From Arenicella sp. (GTDB lineage: Bacteria > Pseudomonadota > Gammaproteobacteria > Arenicellales > Arenicellaceae): 9,249 bases of DNA. Positions 1-6,452 of the stretch are shown here, in pieces. The notes beneath the pieces are model-generated. The model saw only the letters and a program-made list of their open reading frames with translations, did no database searches and had not been told where the DNA came from. Where the stretch lies: assembly GCA_023299895.1 (NCBI GenBank), contig JALZWI010000126.1, forward strand, positions 1 to 9,249, in the 5' to 3' direction. The first letter of the stretch is position 1. The number at the start of each line of letters is the position of its first letter. Made by a program: the position numbers and the translations under genes.

Positions 1-1475
1 TGCTCTGTACTATTTGAAGCGCTTTGAGTAAGGGGAGTGAAAGACGGCTGCACAAATGAACCTACTGCCGAGTCAGGTGACGTGATAACTGCGACACCAC
101 CACGAGTAGCGCCTTCAGTAAGGACGTCATCAAAAATTCCAGCAAAGGCAGCTTCTACATCAGCGGTGTTGTTAGCGAGAATCGCAGCGCCAGTTCCGCC
201 ACTCATTGCGATTTCATTAGCCGTAGTGGCATTGCTAAGATTGAATCCAATAACATGCACTTTTACTTCTTGATCTTCTGATACTAAGTCACTTAACGCA
301 TTAGCGCCCCGAAAACGAAGTAACGCTGCGGCGTTACTTGCGGAGTTTGCCGCAATGTTAGATGACGCCCCTGTTACATTGCCAGTACCATTATCTAAAT
401 CAGTTGGCGGTATTTGTGTGGCTTCACCATCGGTTAACAGTATTACAGTCAGCGGACCTTCGCATTGTGATTGGGTTAGATACTCGACCGATGATTCTCC
501 ACCTGTAAGGCCAATTTCACGACTGCGTAGGCCGTTTTGAAGGCGTGTAGGTGCGCGATTTTGAGTAGCAGTATCATTTTGGAATAAGTACCGAAAAGCA
601 GTTTCTAGCGACCCACCAAGAGGCGTATTATTAGAATATTCATTATCTGGTACACCCATAATCGTATCTTCAGTACCGTCGATTGTTCTATTACCATTAG
701 GGTCCAAGAAAGGATGAATCTCGCCATGAACAATATTAGTGTTTCCTGCTACAACATTTGTTGGGTCATTATCAATATTAGTTGGCAGTACCACGATATC
801 TCTATTGCCATCTGAGCCGATATTAGTTGCATTCCACGGTGATGGTTCAAAGTCTAATAGTTCAAGTAGTTCATCTCTATGAGCGCCGGATAAATTTAAA
901 ATATTTGATCGTAAAACACCAAGGCCTGTCGTGGCGTTATTAAACGTTCCATCAGGATTGCCGTCGTTATTATTATCTCCAATCAAATCCCCATCTGGGT
1001 CGAAACAACGATAGAAGAGATTTTTGCGATTGACATTGGTGTTTTCAGCCGGGTTGTAAACACACCTACTCTGACCAAACGCCATTAAACCAACATTAAT
1101 TTGACCTTCATAGACAGGGTTATTCATGATCGCTTGCATGGCTGCTCGTACTTGATATGAATTGGTAAATGAGCTTGAACCATCCCATGCTTGCGTATTA
1201 TCGCGGTATCGAACTCCAGTTTCAGGATCAATGTTATATAAACCAGTCCCATCACCGGTGACGGGGTCATTGTTAACGGGGTTGAAACGACTCATACTTC
1301 CTGAATTATCAAGAATGATAAGCACATTAGGATTCGTCGTGATGTCGCCTGTTAGATTTTCTGGTAGTACCGAAAAATCAGAAAGGCTTTGCTGTGCGAA
1401 TATTTGGCTTGTACAACCTAACAGTGTACAAAGAGCCAATGTTTTTAATATATTGCTTGAGTGATTTAGTTTCAT
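1..1475 (-). CDS. pilY1: PilY1-type type IV pilus tip adhesin, N-terminal part (3' end outside window)
   Basis: An open frame runs from the ATG at 1475-1473 to the window edge without a stop, giving 491 residues; PilY1 proteins are usually 1000 residues or more, so the C-terminal beta-propeller half is missing here. Residues 1-28 form a signal peptide. A von Willebrand A domain follows: the metal-site motif DNSGS is at 56-60 (after hydrophobic VLIIL), the probable MIDAS Thr is at 286 (TPLGGS) and the Asp at 350 (LLTDGEAT). Between the first motif and Thr286 lies a long Asp/Asn-rich insertion with EF-hand-like loops near 160-176. Cysteines 139, 158 and 339 could form disulfides. An AGAG ribosome site lies 7 bases before the ATG. 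The gene is last seen of the minor pilin operon, 55 bases after pilX. By family knowledge PilY1 sits at the pilus tip with the minor pilins, aids pilus extension and adhesion, and takes part in surface sensing. Identity rests on position and the A domain, since the propeller is not visible. Confidence 0.9.
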   Translation of the reverse strand, partial: MKLNHSSNILKTLALCTLLGCTSQIFAQQSLSDFSVLPENLTGDITTNPNVLIILDNSGSMSRFNPVNNDPVTGDGTGLYNIDPETGVRYRDNTQAWDGSSSFTNSYQVRAAMQAIMNNPVYEGQINVGLMAFGQSRCVYNPAENTNVNRKNLFYRCFDPDGDLIGDNNNDGNPDGTFNNATTGLGVLRSNILNLSGAHRDELLELLDFEPSPWNATNIGSDGNRDIVVLPTNIDNDPTNVVAGNTNIVHGEIHPFLDPNGNRTIDGTEDTIMGVPDNEYSNNTPLGGSLETAFRYLFQNDTATQNRAPTRLQNGLRSREIGLTGGESSVEYLTQSQCEGPLTVILLTDGEATQIPPTDLDNGTGNVTGASSNIAANSASNAAALLRFRGANALSDLVSEDQEVKVHVIGFNLSNATTANEIAMSGGTGAAILANNTADVEAAFAGIFDDVLTEGATRGGVAVITSPDSAVGSFVQPSFTPLTQSASNSTE

Positions 1476-1530
1476 GGTTTTTCTCTTTAGCTAAGATATC
1501 CTGTGATAATTAATTTTGGTTAGATAGGCA

Positions 1531-2178
1531 TTAATTTGCCACTACATATGTTGACTGCAGTACTACTTGGGCGGCATTGTTGTCGTCACCAGTTGCGAGC
1601 ACAGTAATGCGAAATTGAAAATTATCATCATCACAATAAGGCCAGACTTGAATTAGTGGGGTGCAATTACTTTGATTGTTTTCATCTAAAATGTGGCCGA
1701 CAAATTCGATAATAATTTTACTGCCACTATCGGTGCTTATATAATTTTGCGGACCCGTATCTGCCCAAATATCATTGATTTTCCAACGTTCGATCGTGCT
1801 AACAGGCGCAGAGGCAGTTTGAGGGAAATTTGCAGGTGAGCAAAACCCAGACTCGTCCACTGTGTCGATTACAACCCCAGACGCGTCCACTGTGTCGATT
1901 GCAACCGTAGCGCTACATGTATCTGAGTCTGCACTATTTACGATGGCGGCTTTAATTGCTATGGCATTATTTCTAACTATTTCTTCACCTTCAAGAAGAG
2001 CGGTTTCGGCGTTATTAAAAGCGATGTTTCGTTGAATAGTATTACGGGTCATTTTTTCAGAAAGTGCACTGCTCTTAAGCGTGGTTACGCCGATTAAAGT
2101 CGTGACCAGTAATAAGATCAGAGCAATGGGCAGTACAAAGCCTGTTTGTCTTATGGTAATGTTATTTAATCGGTTCAT
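1531..2178 (-). CDS. pilX: PilX-type minor pilin
   Basis: This 215-residue protein starts with a short basic leader ending in QTG at 11-13, then a hydrophobic helix (about 14-33). As usual for PilX, and unlike the other minor pilins here, there is no Glu at position 5 of the mature protein. The segment following the helix (LSEKMTRN, then AETALLEGEE at 57-66) matches the PilX N-terminal signature, and the end (FRITVLATG, then VVLQSTY) is the typical PilX C-terminus. Four cysteines (88, 112, 172, 182) could make two disulfides. Residues 92-111 are a tandem pair of 10-residue units, described separately. The ATG at 2178 has only a weak AAGATG-like ribosome site. pilX lies 81 bases after pilW and 55 bases before pilY1. 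In known systems PilX joins PilV, PilW and FimU in a complex that primes pilus assembly and holds PilY1 at the tip. Confidence 0.88.
   Translation of the reverse strand: MNRLNNITIRQTGFVLPIALILLLVTTLIGVTTLKSSALSEKMTRNTIQRNIAFNNAETALLEGEEIVRNNAIAIKAAIVNSADSDTCSATVAIDTVDASGVVIDTVDESGFCSPANFPQTASAPVSTIERWKINDIWADTGPQNYISTDSGSKIIIEFVGHILDENNQSNCTPLIQVWPYCDDDNFQFRITVLATGDDNNAAQVVLQSTYVVAN
1845..1904. repeat. 30-bp in-frame tandem duplication within pilX
   Basis: Two adjacent 30-base units, 1845-1874 and 1875-1904, agree at 27 of 30 positions by eye; the common core is CGTCCACTGTGTCGATT. Read on the minus strand they encode VAIDTVDASG (residues 92-101) and VVIDTVDESG (102-111). The unit length is a multiple of three, so the frame is kept. 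High nucleotide identity suggests a fairly recent duplication. Confidence 0.9.
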
Positions 2179-2259
2179 ATTTCATCTTTATTTCAATATT
2201 GAGTGCCAACATACAAAAAACTTAGTTTAAAATTAGTCAAGTAATCAGCTCAGTAATGT

Positions 2260-3393
2260 TTAGGGGCTTGTGATTTCTTCAAAACCATTAAGATCGCAAC
2301 TTACATTGCCTGCGTCACAAACAGAAAAGTTGGCAGCAAGTCCGAGGTTGCGAGTGTTGATGGTGCTGTTTACAACGTAACGTAAATCTCTATCATTGAC
2401 GTCTGCAATGAAGTTGATACCGTCAGCGACGTCGTAGTTTTGAGACAGGGCCGAAGAATTTCCATCTTTGCCGTTTGGTGCCAGATATATAATACCGACT
2501 CTAAGGCTCACGATATCAGGCCACTGTGCTGTAGTAACATCTTCTGCGGATAGATATTGATTGGCGAAGCCATCGCCATTGGAGTCAAAACCATAGAGCG
2601 CTTGTAAGGATTCGACGCTCTCTACCAGCTCTTCAGCTTGTGTTTGAAGAGAATCTTTTCTGTATAGAGAGGGGCTTTCAGCCCCAACTCTTAAGCCGAC
2701 GTGATAGTTCACATGAGCCACCGAGAATACTCTTGAGCTATCATCCCAGTCTGCGCCAAAAGCCGCAGCTCCATTTGGAGTGATATTAATACCAGCAATG
2801 GAACCAACTTCAAACTGATCAGCTCTAAAACAATTGCCTACAATCAGCACATCGCCTACTTGTGGCGTGTGGCCTGAAAGATTGATGGTTGTAGTGTCAG
2901 CGGTCGTTGTAACGGTAGCTCCATCGATCGGTGTGATTCTCTTAATCAATATCGAGTCACTTAAACTGATACTGTCGATATTAGCTGGTAACTGTTGATT
3001 AACACCATTATTCAAACCGGCCCAGTCATTTCGAGCAGTTGAATTGGCATAGGTGCCAGTAAGATTGACATCATCACCGGGTGAAGTGCCAGAATATTCC
3101 CACCCACCTACGTTTATATTAAGGTCGGTGAGATTGGTCGTTGTGGGGAGCATGTTTCGAACTGATTTGAGACAGCCTAAATTGTTCGTTTCACGTATAT
3201 CACGACTGATAAAGTATTGCGCGAATCGACTGTCTTCTTGGATGCGGCTAATGCTTTGAGTGATATTGTAGGTTTGTTTGGTAGATAAATAACTTGAAAT
3301 TATTACTCCTACTAGAAACAGACCGATTGTAGCGCCAACAAGTAATTCAACAAGAGTGAAGCCTTTTTGCGGTTTATTATTAAAGTTGATCAT
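2260..3393 (-). CDS. pilW: PilW-type minor pilin
   Basis: The 377-residue product is the largest of the four prepilins, as expected for PilW. The leader MINFNNKPQKG is cut after Gly11, before FTLVELLVG, which keeps the conserved Glu5 of class III signal peptides; the helix runs to about residue 35. The next stretch (YNITQSISRIQEDSRFAQYF) and DIRETNNLGC are typical of the family, as is LYGFDSNGDGFANQY near 267-280. The latter contains a calcium-loop-like DxNxDG at 270-275. Cysteines at 74, 188, 359 and 366 could pair. The ATG at 3393 overlaps the pilV stop by one base (TAATG) and has a strong GAGGG ribosome site 7 bases upstream, so translation is probably coupled to pilV. The role is in the tip priming complex with PilV, PilX and PilY1. 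The family assignment is firm; calcium binding is an inference. Confidence 0.9.
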   Translation of the reverse strand: MINFNNKPQKGFTLVELLVGATIGLFLVGVIISSYLSTKQTYNITQSISRIQEDSRFAQYFISRDIRETNNLGCLKSVRNMLPTTTNLTDLNINVGGWEYSGTSPGDDVNLTGTYANSTARNDWAGLNNGVNQQLPANIDSISLSDSILIKRITPIDGATVTTTADTTTINLSGHTPQVGDVLIVGNCFRADQFEVGSIAGINITPNGAAAFGADWDDSSRVFSVAHVNYHVGLRVGAESPSLYRKDSLQTQAEELVESVESLQALYGFDSNGDGFANQYLSAEDVTTAQWPDIVSLRVGIIYLAPNGKDGNSSALSQNYDVADGINFIADVNDRDLRYVVNSTINTRNLGLAANFSVCDAGNVSCDLNGFEEITSP

Positions 3394-3863
3394 TATCTTA
3401 CCCTCGCTTCATAGGTAAATTCTTTTCGTTGGTCATCGCCTGCTATTTCGGTACCATCATCTGTGCGGCTATCCCATTTAAAAGTAACGGTATAGGTGTT
3501 GAAGTCAGGGCTTTCCGTTACAGTTACTTCTGAATTTGGAAACAACTCAGTTACTTTTTCATTCCACTTTGTGTAGTCATATTGCATTATGGTGTTAGCG
3601 TCACAGTCCGTCGTAACGCAGTTGGAAGTAGTAGATGAAGTTTCGTCGTCGTAGCTAATGGACGGATTGGCGCGCATTCGGTCAAATAAATCATCAGCCA
3701 AAAATGAACTTTGTGTTCTAAGGTAAGAGTCGTAGGTATAACGAATGCTAGTTGTCTGCATTGCAGATAAGCCAAGAAGGCCGATAGACATAATGATTAT
3801 TGTAATTAATGCTTCAATCAGCGTGAAGCCATTTACACCAATGGTTTTGAACGAAGAAATCAT
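3393..3863 (-). CDS. pilV: PilV-type minor pilin
   Basis: From the ATG at 3863 this is a 156-residue prepilin. The leader MISSFKTIGVNG is cut before FTLIEALITI, with Glu5 present. The rest of the N-terminal helix, GLLGLSAMQTTSIRYTYDSY, and the following LADDLFDRMRAN are the hallmark of PilV proteins (type IV pilus modification protein PilV). Two cysteines lie in the variable middle (SNCVTTDCD). The frame is open further up to a GTG at 3887, which would add eight residues; neither start has a clear ribosome site. I prefer the ATG because its 12-residue leader is normal for the class. The gene follows fimT by about 80 bases and overlaps pilW by one base. PilV is a core member of the tip minor pilin complex. 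Confidence 0.87.
   Translation of the reverse strand: MISSFKTIGVNGFTLIEALITIIIMSIGLLGLSAMQTTSIRYTYDSYLRTQSSFLADDLFDRMRANPSISYDDETSSTTSNCVTTDCDANTIMQYDYTKWNEKVTELFPNSEVTVTESPDFNTYTVTFKWDSRTDDGTEIAGDDQRKEFTYEARVR
3401..3405 (-). promoter_or_regulatory. Ribosome binding site of pilW inside the end of pilV
   Basis: The minus strand reads GAGGG seven bases before the pilW ATG. This is the clearest Shine-Dalgarno sequence in the pil operon. It lies within the last codons of pilV, so pilW can be translated by re-initiating ribosomes or independently. Confidence 0.7.
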
Positions 3864-3943
3864 GTTTTTATTTGAATAATGGGTCACGTTTATAATAATG
3901 GTCGCGTTTATATAGTTTGCTTCAATAGTGATTGATAATTAGA

Positions 3944-4441
3944 TTATGTACAGGTTGCCAATGGAGCGATAGACAGTCTGCCGGTAAGTGCAATAGAAAT
4001 TGTTCTACCTTCTTCGCCAGAAGCCTTACAAATAGTGAATACTGTAAGAGCTGTTACTAATCTGCCTGTGTTGTTGAATGAAATAGTATTAATTCCACTT
4101 GCCTCAGTAGGGGCGATCGTGTTTTTAGCAGGAGAAATGTCGCGTATTACTTCTGAGCTTGATGTGACCTGAATCTCATAGCCGTTGGCCCATCCGCCTG
4201 TTTTAGCTGCAATTGAAATCGTTTCATTACGTTTGACCGCTTCTGCTCTAGCTAAACCTATATTAGCCGCCAAGTTGTTAGTTTCAGTAATTAGATTGTT
4301 GCTATTTAGCAGTCCAGAAAAAGAAGGTACAGCTACTACGAGTAATATAGCCGCAACTGCAATAGTAATCATGAGCTCGATCAACGTAAAACCATAAGTA
4401 TTGGCTTGTATATAGAATGGCCTTCTATTATGTTTTTGCAT
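3944..4441 (-). CDS. fimT: FimT/GspH-family minor pseudopilin
   Basis: With the ATG at 4441 the product has 165 residues, normal for FimT/FimU. The leader MQKHNRRPFYIQANTYG (17 residues) is cut before FTLIELMITI, with Glu5, and the hydrophobic helix continues through AVAAILLVVAVPSF. The next part (NNLAANIGLARAEAVKRNETISIA) is the classic GspH/FimT signature, and the end shows NTGRLV and LTGRLSI with Cys residues in TICKASG and LATCT, as in FimT and FimU. The frame is open up to an ATG at 4627, which would add 62 residues ahead of the leader. That is improbable, because the class needs a short leader and the added stretch contains the candidate AlgR boxes. An ATG at 4474 is a second alternative (28-residue leader). 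A weak GAG lies 9 bases before 4441. fimT is the first gene of the operon. It could equally be called FimU, since only one such gene is present. Confidence 0.82.
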   Translation of the reverse strand: MQKHNRRPFYIQANTYGFTLIELMITIAVAAILLVVAVPSFSGLLNSNNLITETNNLAANIGLARAEAVKRNETISIAAKTGGWANGYEIQVTSSSEVIRDISPAKNTIAPTEASGINTISFNNTGRLVTALTVFTICKASGEEGRTISIALTGRLSIAPLATCT

Positions 4442-4591
4442 ATTTAATAACTCGTTGTTACTTGCTGTTTTCATAGTAGGTAAAATGATAGTGGATAAAA
4501 TACATGCTTTGGGTCTGAATAATGACATCGTTAGCAAATTAACTTCTGCAGGTATGATAATGTGTTGCAAGTTATAGTCGACTGTTCTTAT

Positions 4592-4622
4592 GATAAACGG
4601 TTCAAAAACAGCCTTGAACGGT
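4592..4622 (-). promoter_or_regulatory. Paired AlgR/LytTR-like boxes in the divergent fimT-algZ control region
   Basis: On the minus strand, ACCGTTCAAG (4622-4613) and ACCGTTTATC (4601-4592) stand in direct repeat exactly 21 bases apart, two helical turns, the usual spacing for LytTR regulators. Both begin with the ACCGTT core of the AlgR site known in Pseudomonas (ACCGTTCGTC-like), from memory of that consensus. A weaker third copy, ACAGTTTATA, lies at 4650-4641. The boxes lie about 150-180 bases before fimT and 40-70 bases before algZ, so they could control either or both. No convincing sigma70 promoter is visible on either strand: TATAAT at 4644-4639 (minus) and TATAAA at 4641-4646 (plus) lack a good partner at 16-18 bases. 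That would suit activator-dependent promoters. The site is inferred from sequence pattern and context only. Confidence 0.5.
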
Positions 4623-4663
4623 CGCATGAATGTTAAAAATTATAAACTGTTGATTAAACTGGA

Positions 4664-5722
4664 ATGTTTTTGATAAATAGTTATAGTTTTAAAATGAAAA
4701 TAGCCCAATCTTTTGAAATTCCCAAGCTTTGTAAAAATAGCGCTTTATTATTAGTGATTGTTTGTATCGAATTATTTGCGATCGTCATTTCAATACTAAT
4801 CAGTGATGATGATTTTTTTAAGAAATTAGGATCAGTGTCTTTATATTGCCAGTGGTGGGCACTGTTGAGTGTCGCTTTGTTATGTTTTAATCGCAAAAGG
4901 ATTAATAAACTGCGATTAGTCTATGCAATTTTACTGTCGTGTGGTTGTGGCATGATCTCTTATATAGGTGTTGAGTTGATTACTCAGCTATATATTGGAA
5001 ATCATCAAGTATTTGATTGGTCAAGATTCTTTTCTCTAGGTGCAGTCACATTAATATTTAGCTTAATGTCTTTGCGACTATTTACCGCTTTCTCTTTAAT
5101 AGATCAACGCGGAAGAGCTGAATCGGAAATGCGTGTTCAGGCTTTGCAATCTCGAATAAAGCCGCACTTTTTGTTTAATTGTTTGAATACAATCTCTGAG
5201 TTAATTAACAGCGAACCGCAGCATGCAGAGCAGGCGCTGGATAATTTGGCTATGTTGTTCCGAGCAAGTATTGAAACAGAGTCTAAGTTTCATTCTCTAG
5301 AAAGTGAGTTGAGTTTGTGTCGTCGTTATGTGGAGCTGGAACGATGGCGCTTAGCTGAACGTTTGTCGATTGACTGGCAAGTAGATGTGGCTGAGGAAGG
5401 TGTTTGGCAAATACCAAAACTGATTTTGCAACCGTTAGTTGAGAATGCCATTGTGCATGGTGTGAGAGACGATGGTAATATTCAAATCGAAGTGGATATT
5501 CGAGAAACAAAAAATCATATTTCAATTATGGTACAGAATTCAAAAAAAATGATTGTAACGGATAATGATGCGGGCAAAGGCCATGGGATTGCCGTTGAGA
5601 ATATTCGGGAACGTTTATTTGTTATTTATGATGATCAACAATCATTTAGAGTAAGTGACGGCTCTGATGCTTATAAAGTTATTATGCGTTTACCTAAACA
5701 GCCTCAGACAGTTAGTCATTGA
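4664..5722 (+). CDS. algZ: AlgZ/FimS-type sensor histidine kinase (LytS family)
   Basis: This 352-residue inner membrane kinase has an N-terminal segment resembling AlgZ (FEIPKLCKNSALLLVIV). Four predicted membrane helices follow, at about 26-47, 57-75, 85-106 and 123-146, with no sizeable periplasmic domain. The cytoplasmic part is the short His_kinase type: the phospho-acceptor is His168 in RIKPHFLFNCLNTI, the N box is PLVENAIVHGV (Asn261), and the glycine box is GKGHGIAVENIRERL at 304-318. All ATPase motifs look intact. The length is close to P. aeruginosa AlgZ. Two starts are possible, the ATG at 4664 and one at 4694; neither has a proper ribosome site, so the start is uncertain by ten residues. 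It is divergent from fimT and one base ahead of the response regulator gene, which it should phosphorylate. The signal it senses cannot be read from the sequence; surface contact through the pilus is an inference from the Pseudomonas system. Confidence 0.88.
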   Translation: MFLINSYSFKMKIAQSFEIPKLCKNSALLLVIVCIELFAIVISILISDDDFFKKLGSVSLYCQWWALLSVALLCFNRKRINKLRLVYAILLSCGCGMISYIGVELITQLYIGNHQVFDWSRFFSLGAVTLIFSLMSLRLFTAFSLIDQRGRAESEMRVQALQSRIKPHFLFNCLNTISELINSEPQHAEQALDNLAMLFRASIETESKFHSLESELSLCRRYVELERWRLAERLSIDWQVDVAEEGVWQIPKLILQPLVENAIVHGVRDDGNIQIEVDIRETKNHISIMVQNSKKMIVTDNDAGKGHGIAVENIRERLFVIYDDQQSFRVSDGSDAYKVIMRLPKQPQTVSH

Positions 5723-5723
5723 T

Positions 5724-6452
5724 ATGAGTATTACGGCTATTGTCGTTGATGACGAGCCTCTTGCTCGAAAACGCCTAACACGTTTGCTCGGTGAGCTAGA
5801 TGTGAATGTTATTGCGCAAGGTTGCAATGGGCAAGAAGCGGTAGAGTTGACATCTCAACATAATGTTGATTTGATTTTTCTAGACATCAATATGCCAATT
5901 CAAAATGGTTTATCAGCAGCCAGTGATATTGTTGAACAGCATGAACAGCCTCCTGCAATCGTTTTTTGTACTGCTTATGATGAATATGCGCTAGAGGCGT
6001 TCAGCACAGATGCGACTGCTTATTTGTTAAAACCAGTCTCACAGGCTGACTTGAGTGAGGCTATCTGTAAGGCGCAGCGAGTTACTCGAGTGCAAATAGA
6101 ACAGTTGTTAAACCAGCAAAATAGTAGTGTCAAAATTGCAATCAAACGAGGTTCGGTAACCGAAAATATTGCTGCCGACCAACTGGTTTATTTTCATGCG
6201 GTAGAGAAAAATGTTTACGCCAAGCAAGTTGACCATCCAGAGATGTTGGTTGACTACACATTAAAAGAAGTAGAAGCTTTACTAAAGGATAGTTTTGTTC
6301 GTACCCATCGAAGTTGTTTGGTGAATAAGAGTTGTATAGAAAAATTGATTAGAGAAGACACTGGCTCTGCTCGAGTTCAACTGGCTCATACTGAAAAAGA
6401 ATTCGATGTCAGTCGACGCCATTTAAGTGAGGTGAAAAAGTGCTTTCAATAA
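5724..6452 (+). CDS. algR: AlgR-type response regulator with LytTR DNA-binding domain
   Basis: The product has 242 residues from the ATG at 5724, which follows the kinase stop by one base (TGATATG). The receiver domain fills about 1-120: acidic pocket VVDDEP (Asp9, Asp10), phospho-acceptor Asp54 in LIFLDINMP, Thr83 in FCTAYDE and Lys103 in LLKPV. A linker helix leads to a LytTR domain at about 137-240, with YFHAVEKNVYA, the signature FVRTHRSCLVN at 191-201 and VSRRHL near the end. All phosphorylation residues are present. The frame extends upstream to 5655 inside the kinase gene, but those 23 residues are not part of the receiver fold, so the later start is chosen. The domain binds paired direct repeats and probably acts on the boxes in the fimT-algZ gap. 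The gene overlaps the downstream lipoprotein gene by 13 bases. Unlike in Pseudomonas, it is not next to argH or hemC. Confidence 0.9.
   Translation: MSITAIVVDDEPLARKRLTRLLGELDVNVIAQGCNGQEAVELTSQHNVDLIFLDINMPIQNGLSAASDIVEQHEQPPAIVFCTAYDEYALEAFSTDATAYLLKPVSQADLSEAICKAQRVTRVQIEQLLNQQNSSVKIAIKRGSVTENIAADQLVYFHAVEKNVYAKQVDHPEMLVDYTLKEVEALLKDSFVRTHRSCLVNKSCIEKLIREDTGSARVQLAHTEKEFDVSRRHLSEVKKCFQ
6429..6432 (+). promoter_or_regulatory. Ribosome binding site fixing the GTG start of the SLT lipoprotein
   Basis: GAGG lies seven bases before the GTG at 6440, inside the last codons of algR. This spacing supports the GTG as the true start and implies translational coupling between the two genes. Confidence 0.65.

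Noticed and set aside
1162..1464. 100-residue plus-strand open frame opposite the start of pilY1
   Set aside because: It lies fully antisense to the PilY1 A domain, shows no family motif or ribosome site, and the opposite frame has clear domain motifs.
5655..5723. Upstream extension of the algR frame
   Set aside because: It overlaps the kinase C-terminus, and the receiver domain begins properly at the ATG at 5724.
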